DNA of 64,000 nucleotides, from the NCBI GenBank assembly GCA_028583415.1, contig CM053269.1, positions 42,645,016 through 42,709,015 of the forward strand. Reading direction: 5' to 3'. This document shows, piece after piece, positions 11,867 to 24,454 of the stretch (its first letter is position 1; each line of letters starts with the position of its first letter). The translations under genes and the position numbers were made by a program. The notes below the pieces were generated by a model. The model saw only the letters and a list, made by a program, of their open reading frames with translations. It was not told the origin of the DNA and ran no database searches. The DNA is from Protea cynaroides. Its lineage: Eukaryota; Streptophyta; Magnoliopsida; Proteales; Proteaceae.

Positions 11867-14800
11867 TATTTGACAGCATGGCTGCTTATGTCCACCCTCC
11901 AACATCAACAAATCCTGATCCCCCTATATATAGAATGTCTGTAATACCCCTACTCCCATCTCATTGTTCGTCGATTTTTCTGGGATGTAGACCAGAAAAC
12001 CTCTTCCATATTTTTTCAGTACAATAATGAATTTTGGTTCTAAAATGCTCAACACTCCAAGAACCTATACCAATGATCAAATTTGGAGTTTTATAATCAA
12101 CATAGGACTTCATTAATTACTAATTATTTTTTTTCAATTTTTCGCCTTCTGTGGTCCAAAACTGACCCACTAAGTACATGTTAAGCACTCTCTATATGGT
12201 AAGTCGACAAACCAGGCTGTTAATGTTGTTATTAACAATTGAACCAAGGTAGTAGTACTGAAAATTTTTTATCTCAACTTGAGGTAAATTAAGAGAGTAC
12301 TCTCAGATTCTTCAGGTTTCAGAGTTGCTCATATGGAGTAAGGAGGAGCATAGATGATAGAATATCATGAGCTCCAAGCACATGAACATATTTGCTGGCA
12401 CTTTCCTTCATTCCAGAACTTGTTGCCTTTTGTCATTTATCATTTTAGACTTTCACATTTACAGTACGTAAGTCCATTTACATATAAATGTTGGTGGTTG
12501 TTGTTTGAAGCACACCTCCTTCAAGTTTTTAATTAATGGGATATCTTTATCATCAATGAATCTTGACATCAGCGATCGGTGTTCATTGAATGGTGCAAAA
12601 AACTACACCTTTTCCATCCTAAACACCAAAATACCCCATGTATTTTGCTCGATGACGACCCAATGATAACCTTGAAAGGGAATCGATGTCAATGGACCAT
12701 TGACAGACTGGTGGCTTTTGTGTTTGATCCTGATTGCTTATTTATAAAGTTTAAGAACTCCGCATGGGACCACCTTTTGGCATTGAGTTGGCTGCTAGTC
12801 ATAGTAGAGTGTGGGCGTAAGTTGTCGTGAGGATGCTTGTTTAACTCTTCCCCCCATGGAATGCTTGACTTCATGTTATGAACTCCTTAAGGTATGAGTG
12901 TCAAAACTTAGACTGCATTTGTTAAATCGACTAAGCCCGATCAAAAAATGGCTAAAATCGGAGCGACTGTTTAATAAACGATGAGGTCACAATCTTGGAT
13001 AATGTATTAATGGGTTATTCTCTTTAACATTTTCTATCTCCAATCGATGTAAGACTAATTTGTTGTAGAGATTCAGTAGAGGAGATGTCTCGTTTTATAC
13101 AGAGAGTTTCTAACATTTTCTTTCTCCAACCGATGTGAGAATACATTTTTCATACTTCATGCACTCCCTTCCTTTGTTGCCTCTATGGCATTAATGCCAC
13201 ATCCACTAGTGAATAAAGGTTATAAAGAACATAAGTCTATAAATAAAGGTCATTGATTGTGGTTTGGTTTTATCATTCAAAAACTAACCGATTGATATTA
13301 ACCGAATTATAGATCGACTGGTATTGATTACAGTAGATGTAGCTTATTTGGTATGAGTTTGATCACAGATCTATAATTGACTAAACAATTATAAGTAATT
13401 TATCAATGTTCGATCTATGATGATCGATTAGTTAAATAGTGCAATCATGGTCCTGAATCTTAAAGTAATAAGTCCGAGTAAAGCCCATCGAAACCCACTA
13501 AAATTGACTAATTGACACCCTTACTTATAAAGATTTAACAAAGTTTAAAGTTTAAACCAACCATACAACCCTTCATAGGATTCACTTCTAATAAATATTT
13601 GCTTAAGACATCTCAGATCTTGTTTGGTGGCAGTAAGTCCCAACCACCTTATTTGTCCCCCAGTGATTACTTCCATTTGGGTCAGACAATAGCTCATGAT
13701 TGCTTATGGGGTGGAGCCATAACCAATGATCATCTTCCAAGTGTAGTTAGTAGAAAGAGATTCCATAGAGTGGGACCTTAAGAAGGTAGCTGTTGGTTCT
13801 TAGTCATTTCATCATCATTAAGTTTTGCTTAACTCCCATGATTAAGATTTACGCAAGCAAAACAGAGTCCCAAAGGTGTGGCCGACAATTCAATAGCATC
13901 TACTTATCACATGGTAGACAAAATGCTTAATCACAGGATAATTCCCAAATCAAACTGAGGAAAGAAGAAACTTCTTGACAAGATAAACAACCACTATGTC
14001 CTGATACATCCATTCTTTTCTTTAAGTAAAGATGCAGAGTCTTTAAAATTTATACCAAATCATTAATTAAATTCAACCATAACTACTCCCAACAACAAGA
14101 TGCATCTACCACTTCACTTCTCCTTTACTTTTGATGATATTCAGTGTTTTGGGCCTTAGTTCAGTTTTTTCTTTCTTCAATTTATTGTTTGTGGTTCTTC
14201 TTTTTTGAATCTTGTGAGTATTTGATTTTTTTTTAAGTTTCTGGAAGCCTTTAATCAGTCGGGTTTGTACATTCGATCTTATGGTTTATCAGTTTAATCA
14301 GATTGGATCGAATCCGATCAATTAATTAAAAATTAATATTTAATAAATAATTGATTCGATTTTGATTTTATTAGAACTGATGGGCTAGGAAATGCCCTCC
14401 CATCTTAATATAGAGGGAGACAATGAGACATGCATATTCATCCATAGTTGTCTTTTTCTATAGAGAATGAATTATAATAATCAGAATATACTTTTTTAAT
14501 AATGAAGAATTGTAAGTCTCCATCTCTCTCCATTAAACCATTGATGATAATGATTGCAACTACTACTAATTTCCCGCAAGAAATACTAACTTCTTTCGCC
14601 TTCCATTTTCTTAATCAGGAAACTAATCCTGCATATATGACCTTTGCAGTTGAAATTGAGGGAAGAAATCATCACATCCGTTCAATTCAATAAGTTGGAT
14701 CTTAGATATCAAATCATTATTGACAGAAAAAGTCTTCATTAGAACTGGGTAGAATTTTTCAACCATTAAAAAAACCCAACTTTTCTGAAGGAGGAAGTTA

Positions 14801-14930
14801 GAAGGTATCAGCAGTTGAACAGAGCAAGAGATGGGTCATTTGTTGAAGGGTCAGGGGTGGTAAGAACAGAAGAGCTGATGGGCCCCAAAAAAAAAATGAT
14901 CCAATTTTGAGAGGAGATGCAAGCTTCAAC
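11867..14930. other. intergenic; possible MITE remnant at about 12889-13527
   Basis: No gene recognised. Within it, 12889-13527 has weakly matching inverted ends (left aaggtatgagtgtcaa; right read inward aagtaagggtgtcaa) and many clustered cgat/gatcg words, resembling a decayed hAT-like MITE, but no target duplication was found. A related cluster of gatcgaatccgatc words lies at 14270-14350. Open frames at 12354-12536, 12579-12830 and 13599-13781 look like chance. Confidence 0.35.
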
Positions 14931-15490
14931 AGATCAGTAACTAGTGATTTAACAGAGAGAGAGAGCATGAAATTCAGGGCAACTTCTGCGGTTCTCCTAC
15001 TCTAACGGAACGCTCATCCAGCATTCCAGCCAGCCACCAGCAAAGCCAGAGATAGAGATTAGAGAAAGAGAGAGAGGGGGGTGATGGTGTAAAACAGAGA
15101 GCTTTGCTGTTCAAACGAACGTCACCCCAGCAACATCTGGTTGGCAAACAACAAGGGATGAAGAAGAAACATCCCTCAAAATTCTTCTTCGGTTTATTAA
15201 AACAACAAATAAATTAATAAGCTTTTTTTTTCTTTTCTTTTTTTTCTTTTTTTTTTTTTGTCGATTCCTTTTTAGGAAAAGTAAAATTGGGAATTAAGGA
15301 AATTGGAGGAAGAAGGAGAAGAGATTGACCATTTTTTGAATTCTGTAGTGTTTCTCTTTATCTCTCGATATCTGTCAATTTCTTCTTCAGGGTTGTGGAT
15401 GTTTGCAGGTCAAAGGTAATCAATCGCTTTCTTGCTTGTACTTTTCTTCTTTCTATCTTTTTGGAGATCAAAACGGGAAACAGAAGAAAG
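14931..15490 (+). promoter_or_regulatory. probable ETO1 promoter-proximal region and 5' leader
   Basis: Upstream of the ETO1 start the DNA becomes GA-rich (gagagagag near 14957 and 15070) and then T/C-rich (15221-15260 T-run), typical of a plant transcribed leader. A candidate 5'-UTR splice acceptor (tcttcttcag) occurs at about 15379-15388. An in-frame upstream ATG at 15395 adds 32 residues that do not look like the family N-terminus, so I place it in the leader. Confidence 0.4.
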
Positions 15491-18400
15491 ATGCAACACA
15501 ATTTGTTCACAACGATTCGTAGTTTGAAGATTATGGATGGCTGCAAGAGTACACAAATTTATGCCATGAACCCATCTGCAAATGCCGCCGGAACTGGTGG
15601 ATGTGTTGGTGTCGGAGATAAGCACTATGACCATCTCAAGGCCAGTTCTATTCGGTCTAAATCTATACACAATAGCTCCACAAGTGAAATCCTTCTGCCA
15701 TATGGCCTCCCTGTGACTGAACTCCTTGAGCCCCCAATTGAACCTTACCTCAAATCTGTGAATTTCGTCGACACCCTCGCTGATATCTATCGACGCCTTG
15801 AGGACTCTCCTCCTCTTGACAAATGGAACATCCACCTTGAACAGTGTACCGTTTTTCGTTGCCTTTCTGACCCAAAACTGGTCCGCCGGAGTCTGCGTTC
15901 TGCTCGTCAACATGCAGTTGACGTCCATTCCAAGGTTGTTCTCTCCTCATGGCTACGGTTTGAGAAGAGAGAGGATGAACTCGATGGGTCATCTTCCATG
16001 GACTGTGGCGGACGGAAGATTGAATGTCCCAAGGCTTCTCTAGTTTCTGGGTATGATCCAGATTCGGTCTATGATCCTTGCTTGTGTCGTCGGAGCCCTC
16101 CAGAGGTTGCAGATGTGGAGGTTTCAATGGGGGAAGAAGAATGTTCAACGTCCAATGAAGATGGGGACATCTCATTCTGCATTGGTGATGAGGAGGTTAG
16201 ATGTGTTCGATACAACATCGCTGCTCTCTCGAGACCATTCAGGACGATGCTTTATGGTAGTTTTACAGAGTCAAGGAGGGAAATGATTAATTTCACGCAG
16301 AATGAGATATCAGTAAAGGGAATGAGAGCAGTGGAGATTTACAGCAGGACAAAGAAATTAGATTGGTTTCCTCCGGATATTGTATTGGAGCTGCTTTGTT
16401 TTGCAAACAAATTCTGTTGTGAGGAAATGAAGTGTGCTTGTGATGCCCATTTGGCTTCTCTGGTTTCTAGTATGGATGATGCTTTAATATTGATTGATTA
16501 TGGGTTAGAGGAGACGGGGTATCTTCTGGTTGCTTCTTGCCTGCAGATCATACTGAGGGAGCTACCAAAGGCTTTGAGCAATCCTCATGTGATGAGATTG
16601 TTTTGTAGTTCAGAGGCGAGGGAGAGATTGACCATGGTTGGGCATGCTTCGTTTCTGTTGTATTACTTCTTGAGTCAGGTGACAATGGAAGATGACATGA
16701 AATCAAACACGACAGTGATGTTGCTGGAGAGGATGGCAGAATGTGCGGAGTTGGGGTGGCAGAAGGAGCTTGCGTTGCACCAGTTGGGCTGTGTGATGCT
16801 TGAGAGAAAAGAGTACAAGGATGCCAACAAATGGTTTGTGGCAGCAGTAGAAGCCGGCCATGTTTATTCATTGGCAGGTGTTGCAAGGACTAAGTACAAA
16901 CGGGGGCACAAGTATTCAGCATACAAGCTCCTAAACTCCCTTATCTCAGAGTATAAACCAGTTGGATGGATGTACCAAGAGAGATCTTTGTATTGTATTG
17001 GGAAGGAGAGAATGATTGATTTGCAAACTGCAACAGAGTTGGACCCTACCATTTCGTTTCCATACAAGTACAGGGCAGTTGCAATGGTGGAAGAGAACAA
17101 GATTGGGGCAGCTATCTCTGAGATCAACAAGATCCTTGGGTTCAAGGTCTCCCCTGACTGCCTTGAGTTACGTGCTTGGTTTGGAATTGCCCTGGAGGAT
17201 TATGAGGGAGCTCTAAGAGATATCAGGGCGCTCTTGACTTTGGATCCTAATTATATGATCTATCATGGAAAAGTTCAAGGGGAATACCTGATTGAGCTCC
17301 TTTGCCAACATGTTCATCAGTGGAGCCAGGCTGATTGCTGGATGCAACTTTATGACCGATGGTCCTCTGTCGATGATATTGGTTCTCTCGCTGTTGTACA
17401 CCAGATGCTGGAAAATGACCCTGGGAAAAGCCTTCTACGATTTCGGCAATCCCTCCTCCTTTTAAGGTGAGATCATTCTTTTGTACAGTTGCTTTATCAA
17501 TGCTTTGTTCAACTGTCTTCCTCCCCTAGCATCTATAATCTTAGTTTACCTTAGCACTCGTCCCTTTTTTGTGGATCTCTGTAAAATAGATCTGAGCTGC
17601 TTATATTTGTATATATAATTTATATTTATGTAAAGAGTAGTGGAAATAACATGATAAGAAGAGCATTGTTTGCCTAGAAGATTTCCTGTCTGTTAAACAC
17701 ACATGCATTCCCATTCTCTTCATGGAAAAGTGTAGTGGATCTTGGATCATATCAACGATATATGTACATGAGATGATACCCGTTTAGTTCCTTGTTTTCT
17801 TGTTGCGCCTATGTTGAGAAACGCAAACTATATGATACAGATGAATTCTTTCACACATGTATGTAGGCACTATGCACTAGTCATTTTGTCACATTTTGGT
17901 AAATGACACAAATTAATAAGCATTTTAAAAGGTGAGTCATATGTGATTTCAGTTCCCCTAAGCTCTACCAAGAACCAATTTTACTCAGTTGCTCCTAACA
18001 GCCTTCTGCAGAGATGGAAGAAGGAAAAAGTAAAACCAATATGTCAAAACCTCATCTCCGATTCAAATCCTGCCAAAAATGAAGCTCCTAGGTCCACTCT
18101 TATTTGTCTTTTAAGTTATCATTTAGCATCTCTTTATAAATATGTCTTGCTCTTTGAGTCTTGACTATTTTTCAACTTAAAGATAGCAAAAATCAGTTAC
18201 CAATGAAAGAAAAAGATGCCATATTGACGAATTTCGTAGGCTGAATGGTGCACAAGATGGATTCAAATCGTCTCCTCCCTCAGATTCGGGAGGTGGGATG
18301 GCGGCCTGGATGGATGGCCGCCACCTTGCTCTTGGGTGAATCCGAGCCATCCATCTGAGCCGACACCCCAGCCGACAAGCTGAGCCAACAGGGGTGTCGG

Positions 18401-21400
18401 CTCGGATGGATGGGTCGGATTCACTCGAGAGCCAGGTGGCGGCGCCCCCCTCCTGAATCTCAGGGAGGAGACGATGTGGATCCGCACAAGATGCTACTGT
18501 TGATAGCGTCCAACATTTTTAGGAAATTTGATGTCCTTTATGTGGCCTCTCAACATCATTCTAATTGGTCAAATTAATGAATTATGTCATGTTTCTTTTT
18601 CACTTTGGAAGGTTGAACTATGAGTCACAGTTTCTTGTTAGATCACACACACACAAAAAAAAAACAGAGAGAGAGAGAATCTTCTAATTGGATATCAATT
18701 CATCTTCCTTTTTTGTTTTGGGGCCCTGGGGGAGGGCACATGTGCTGAATTGTTATTTTAGGCAGTTCATCACATGGTTATCTCTATAATGAAAAACCAA
18801 AATTATGATGAAAATTTTGAAAAGCTTTAGGGATATTATTCATGTTATTAGAAGAGGAAGATTTTTTCTACCCTCTGTTTTTGTCACTATTCAAACCTAT
18901 CATACTGCAGCAGCATCCCTGATATTTGTGAATGATATAGGTTAAATTGTCAAAAGGCTGCAATGCGCAGTTTGCGTTTGGCTAGAAATCATTCTAGTTC
19001 TGAGCATGAAAGGCTTGTCTATGAAGGATGGATTTTATATGACACTGGCCATCGTGAAGAAGCATTAGCTAAGGCCGAGGAGTCCATCTCCATTCAAAGA
19101 TCGTTTGAAGCTTTTTTTCTCAAAGCATATGCTTTAGCTGACACAAGCCTAGATACTGAATCTGCATCTTATGTTGTCCAACTTTTAGAGGAAGCTCTCA
19201 GATGCCCTTCTGATGGTCTTCGGAAAGGACAAGTAAGTATTACTCACCGATTTGTGAAGAATGTTGTTTGTGGATCCTATTATCTTGGTCATGTTACGCA
19301 AGATGTGTTGCTTCATGTGAATCTGGTACCTGCAGGCATTAAACAATCTAGGGAGTGTCTATGTAGACTGTGATAAACTGGATCTTGCTGCAGACTGCTA
19401 CTTGAATGCTCTTAACATAAGGCATACACGAGCACATCAAGGTCTGGCACGTGTTTATCATCTTAAGAATCAAAGAAAAGCTGCCTATGATGAGATGACA
19501 AAACTGATAGAGAAGGCTCGAAACAATGCATCAGCATATGAGAAACGTTCAGAATACTGTGACCGTGACATGGCAAGGAGTGATCTCAGCATGGCAACAC
19601 AATTAGATCCACTGCGGACTTATCCATACAGATATAGGGCAGCAGGTTTGCTCCATGACCTTTCACTAATAATATGCTTCATGCTATTTAGTTCAAGTAT
19701 GTTATTGCTAAGTATTTTTCTTCTAGGCACATGTTCTCAAGTCCCGAGGTTCAGTTGTTACTTATATGGTTGTTTTATTTCTTGGCCCCTACTCGGTTAT
19801 CTCTAGCTGTAAAATCTCGAAACTTGATGACTGAATCAGGTCATCCTTGTTTTCATTTGGTAGATTTTTCAGGCATTACTTATTTTCCCTTGAAAGGGGA
19901 CATAAAAAGTTTATATTTTAGTGATCACCCATCTTTGGATATCATGCATTCCCAAGTTCATTTCACAGTACATTTTTTCATGCTATAGCTTTGCATAGCT
20001 TGAGATGTACAAGCCAGTTTATTCATCATAACTTAAAAACAAGAAATCCAATTCGGTGGTCCGGGCTCTAAATGTCTAAGCTTCATACAAACACCTATGT
20101 TGGGTCTTTAGGGGTCCAAATGTGACCTGGGAGTGTTATTTGTGATCATTTTCTGTTGGTTGTAGATGTAGTAGTTTAAGGGGTTTTCTTTTAGTAATTT
20201 TTGTTCTTAATTCAAATGAAGGTCCCAAAAGTCTGGTATCGTGATTTCCTAGTGTCCATTTTATTAGCTTAAAGCTTTATATTCCGTTTAATAGTTTTAG
20301 GAGTTGGGTCAGGTCTACGAATTTGTATTCTGCTAATGTGGGGACAGAATTGATGCAACAGAACTGAAGTTTGAAATGATAGCATTGCTCATCTGAAACT
20401 GTAGGATCTGCTCATATATATTCTGTTGAAAGAGCAAGACTCTCAAACTTGCAAGTGAAAGAGAGACAAGAAAGAGAGAAGAGAGAGGAAGAGAAAGGGA
20501 GGTTTCGTGATTAGGTCAATACGACCACCATGCCTCCTATTTATTGAACATAGTCATTACAAAAATAGACAAAACTACCCCTAGTATAACAAAAGATTCG
20601 GGAAAGTGAACAGTACTGTCCCTACTAATAACACCAGCATATTCCACTCTTCTTCCTCCCTTTCTCTACACTTACTCTTTGTTTCTTCATGTATCTGTTC
20701 TGCTTTCTTCTTATTATTAGTTTACCTCAAAGTTCAGCTTATATAACTAGGAATCTGCCTCTTTTTTCTATTTTCTTGTCATCACTTCTTCCCCTACCCA
20801 TCTTTTAACCCATTTTGATTGCAACCCAACTTAACCAACAGCCATATCTAACTACCCTGTTTACTTGAACTAGAGTTGTACTTCATAAAAGCCACAGCAT
20901 ATCTGTCCAGAAAATGAAATTACCCTAACCGCACCTTTGGATGTCCAACATCTTCATTCCTTTGTTGGTTCTGCTGACAGATTTCTTATAGCTTGTGAGA
21001 AGAAGCTGTAAGTAAATTACTGTCACTGATTGCCCTAAATATTGTGATAGTTGAATCCAAAACAAACTCTTGATTCTACAATTGAAAGAAAGAAAATGCT
21101 AGATTTAATTCATGAGAAAGAGAATTGCTTTGTTATCGTCCAACCCATCATGAGTGTGACTAAATATCTAGAATCTTGTGTAATTAGTTCCTAAAGAACC
21201 AGGCTTCTTAATAATTCTAGTTTAACCTCGTCTACCAAAACTGGCTACCAAACCTTCAGAGTTCCTACTCTTGAATCTAATCACAGGTTTGGTTATTAAA
21301 TAGTATTCTACCCATAAGGAGAGCTAGATTCCATAGTTTGCTTGGGAATGTTTGTTTCATTTGGAGGATGAGACCAGCTAATTTGCCTGGCTAATGTTGG

Positions 21401-22901
21401 CCAATCTGGAGTAGTTAAGAAGCTTATATATTTGGGCTGTTTTCTTATTATGTAGTTCTGTTTTGGCTTTGTGCTTCGGTTGACTCTGATGTTAACTAAA
21501 TATTTTCATAGCTTTATATCTTTTTTCTTAAAATATACTCTGTTATTTAATGTGAACTTAGAACTGCCAACACAAGGGTAGAGACTTGATATAGAATAAT
21601 GGCAAAGAACAAATGAACAAAAATAGACCTACTTTAATGCATTTGACTGCATCACACTCTTTCAATTGGAAGAAAGTTGAAATCAAGTTGAAAGCCTATT
21701 ACATAATTCTTCTGAGACACCTTTGTCAGAAATTGATGACAGAGACAACTTATTATGATTTATTCCAACAAACCTTGGAAATGATCTAGTGAGTAATTGT
21801 GGAAAGAAGAAGGATGTGCTATGGCTGTTGTGTAGGCTAGCATCTAAGGAGGTTCAGTGACAGAAATGGATTCAACAGTTCATCCTAATATTTTGTCCTT
21901 TTATCATGTATTAATGATTAATTTAGAACTGGTACCCAAAATTTAAAATAATAAATTCTTTTTCAATTATCTTCTGTATCCCATTAATTGCAGTTTTATG
22001 GTGATTTGGCAATTTGCAACATTATAACAATGAAATGGTTAAGGCTAACATTGAACTGAAGAGCTAGTGTCTATGAAAGATAATGAAAGAAAGATACCCC
22101 AAGGGGACAGCTCAGTTGGCAAAAGACCAATACCTCAAAATGAAGAGGTCATGAGTTCAATTCTCCTTGGGGCTCTACCTATCCAAAAAAAAAAAAAAAA
22201 AGATAGTTCCCTTTGAATGTATTGAGAATTTGGTTATTAAGTGAAAATGACAGATGAAAAGGGAAAAGGGATTAAGAAAAAGAACACCCTGCCAAAAAAA
22301 AAAAAAAAAAAAAAAAGAGAGAGAGAAAGAAGAGGAGAGAAAACTCAAGTCTCAGAAGGAGAGAGGAGTTGGGATTTGTCCATTAAAACCCATACATAGA
22401 ATAGCAAGGAAGGTGGATGTGATCTTTATTAGTAATTATGGGAAGTTTTTGCAAGTTATGTGAAGTAGGAGGGCTGAAATTTATTTTTTTATACTCGTAA
22501 TTCACTTTTTACTTCTTTTGTTTTGTGATGAATTTCTATGAGGCATTAAGTTCAGTACAAAATCAGCTTTGACATTCCGACTGCACTTCTAATTAACCTA
22601 CTGCCTGCAACTCTAAATAATTACTAACATTCCGTATTGGGTCCCTCCAGTACTGATGGATGACCACAAAGAAGCTGAAGCCATAGCAGAGCTTACAAGG
22701 GCCATAACGTTCAAGCCAGATCTGCAGCTTCTTCATCTCCGGGCCGCATTCCATGATTCAATGGCTGACCCTGCTTCCACACTGCGAGACTGTGAGGCAG
22801 CTCTCTGCCTTGATCCTAGCCACACAGACACGCTTGAACTTCATAATAAAGCACGGGAACAGGTTACTGACCAACAGAGAAAAAGTGAAAATGCGCTATG
22901 A
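15491..22901 (+). CDS. ETO1: ETO1: BTB/TPR substrate adaptor for ACC synthase degradation
   Basis: Coding exons are 15491-17466, 18941-19232, 19336-19645 and 22651-22901; all introns are GT-AG and the joins keep frame, giving 942 aa (Arabidopsis ETO1 is about 950). The start MQHNLFTTIRSLK matches the conserved N-terminus of ETO1, which decides against the in-frame ATG at 15395. A BTB domain begins near residue 226 (DISFCIGDEEVRC) and runs to about 325. Repeated TPR helices follow to the C-terminus (YKDANKWFVAAVEAGH, NNLGSVYVDCDKLDLAA, DHKEAEAIAELTRAI). In the known family, the BTB binds CUL3 and the TPRs bind the C-terminus of type-2 ACC synthases, sending them to the proteasome and limiting ethylene. 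The reading frame is intact. Intron 1 carries a MITE and intron 3 (3.0 kb) a SINE. An EOL paralog is less likely because of the ETO1-like N-terminal extension. Confidence 0.95.
18259..18483. mobile_element. foldback MITE (9-bp TSD family), copy 2, in ETO1 intron 1
   Basis: A 225-bp element flanked by the perfect 9-bp repeat gcacaagat (18250-18258 and 18484-18492). The ends match closely: left GGATTCAAATCGTCTCCTCC, right read inward GGATCCACATCGTCTCCTCC. The arms contain the same gagccgacacc / ggtgtcggctc and ggatggccgcc / ggcggc blocks as copy 1. It lies inside ETO1 intron 1, in neither splice site. It is the best-preserved of the three copies and defines the family terminus. Confidence 0.9.
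19646..22650 (+). other. ETO1 intron 3, long, repeat-laden
   Basis: A 3,005-bp intron between the third and fourth coding exons, much larger than the others. It contains a GA-rich and LTR-like tract near 20420-20650, the SINE at 22097-22202, and an A-run followed by GA-rich DNA at 22296-22350. Open frames at 19731-19988 and 22254-22463 are not supported as genes. Donor after 19645 (G|GTTTGC) and acceptor before 22651 (CTCCAG) join as G|TA to give Val. Confidence 0.8.
22097..22202 (+). mobile_element. tRNA-derived SINE in ETO1 intron 3
   Basis: The unit has a Pol III box A-like agctcagttggcaaaag, then a box B-like ggtcatgagttcaattctc, ends with ccttggggctc, and carries a terminal run of about 18 A. 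The inserted unit is bracketed by aaagata (22090-22096 region, and again just after the A-tail), a plausible short target duplication. This is the classic layout of a small tRNA-derived retroposon, in the same direction as the host gene. Confidence 0.75.
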
Positions 22902-23234
22902 TATTTTTTTCATCTAAACCATAGTGTGGGCATCCACTGATTGCCAATTTTTGGGTCTCTGTTGAAGCCAACAGTTATCACCTCCTACATACCTCTCCGG
23001 TTTTGGGATTCTGGACTATTGCCTGTAAAAATATCCAAGTGCGGACTCATCATGGCATGAGGTCAAAAGTGGAAAAAGAAAATGAGTAGAGGAGCTGAGA
23101 GTATCATGTATATATTCAAACCCCGGATATGAATTTCCTTATGATTATGGTGCAGGATACAACTGCTGCCCATTAGACTGGTCCATTGTTAGAGGATGCT
23201 GTAAACAGAAGGGAAAGAAAGAAATTGTGTACAT

Positions 23235-23589
23235 GATGAAATGAAGGCTTGTGATGAATTTCAATCCAAGTTGGAAGGCTTACTTCAGCGCACCATGTGA
23301 TAGCGCATCTTGTAATATTTGTTTCTTCTGAATGTCATTCCCTTCATAATTTTTCCTCCTAATAGATGGCAAAGGATTTTCCCTTTTAGTCTTCTTTCTA
23401 TCCCTTCAAATTCTGTCGGACATGAATTCAGAAAGCATTTGATGAAATGAAAGGTTGTGATGAAATTTCAATCCAAGTTGGAAGGTTTACTTTAGCACGT
23501 CTTGTGATAGCACGTCTTGTAATATTTGTTTCTTCTGAATGTCATCCCTTCATAATTTTATTCTCTCGGACATGAATTCAGAAAGCATT
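23235..23589 (+). repeat. 206-bp tandem duplication at the 3' end of ETO1
   Basis: The segment starting gatgaaatgaaggcttgtgat at 23235 is repeated starting at 23441, a 206-bp offset. Shared blocks include tcaatccaagttggaagg, tcttgtaatatttgtttc and cggacatgaattcagaaagc. Copy 2 lacks roughly 55 bases present in copy 1 (after tcataattttt) and has scattered substitutions, so it is not recent. It lies just past the ETO1 stop and probably spans its 3' UTR and polyadenylation region. Confidence 0.8.
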
Positions 23590-24454
23590 CACATTTACTA
23601 CATACTTCAACAACTGATAGTTTTGATTTGCTATTCTGTGTTAAGCTGATTCCAAGGCCTCAAAAAAAGATCACCTGGTAAGAAACAATGGTGAATCCCC
23701 CTAATTATTGTGTATTATCACATAGCGCTGAAACTTAAAGTTTAGTTACTCTTTCAGTCATTACTCAGAATACCTCTTTTTCCTTCATCCCGAGAACCTT
23801 ACAATCTTGAAGAATATTGGCCATCTGAATGGCAGTCACAAAATAGGCACCGATCTTGCTAACTCAAATTCAGATGCCACCAGCTATGTTGTGGAGAGAA
23901 CAGGCACAAGACCTTGCTCAAACTTCATCTACATATTGCATTGCTTGCACGTCCATGCGTTCCCCCTTCCTTGCCACCCCAACCCATGGAGACTATGGTG
24001 TCCAAGCACACATGCCCCGAGAAATTTTAGTTTTCTAGGTCAGGCCCCATGTTAGAGACACAAGTCCACAACACTAGAATTGGGTGAGATTTCCCCGGAA
24101 GCATAAATAAGGGCAAAAGGAACATTAGATCAAATACAATGACTCCATGAACCACCGATCAGTGGATGCATTAACTAAAATAGAGTTCCAGAACCAGGCC
24201 ACTAATTCTCCCTCGTGGCCAGCAAATTAATCCACAATAATGGTGGTTGCCCCCCCCCCCGAAAAAAAAAAAATAACCCCCAAGAAAAACAGCTTTGAAG
24301 GTCCTGAACATTCTTCACTCTCAGACCCACTTTTCTTTTTTTTTCTCCCAACCCAAGCATTAAGACCAAAAGAAACAGACCTGCACCGATCTAACCAACA
24401 AGAGTTAGATAAGGAGAAGAAACATATTGCCAATTCAGACATCATAAGATTCCT
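23590..24454. other. convergent intergenic gap between ETO1 and importin beta
   Basis: The gap between two genes transcribed toward each other holds their 3' untranslated regions. A C-run followed by an A-run (about 24249-24272) is low complexity and creates spurious open frames. No other gene seen. Confidence 0.5.

Noticed and set aside
11577..11944. Overlapping frames on both strands around 11.6-11.9 kb
   Set aside because: They arise from the palindromic MITE; no conserved protein.
15410..15928. 172-codon minus-strand frame overlapping ETO1 exon 1
   Set aside because: Shadow of the ETO1 coding sequence; composition is unlike a protein family.
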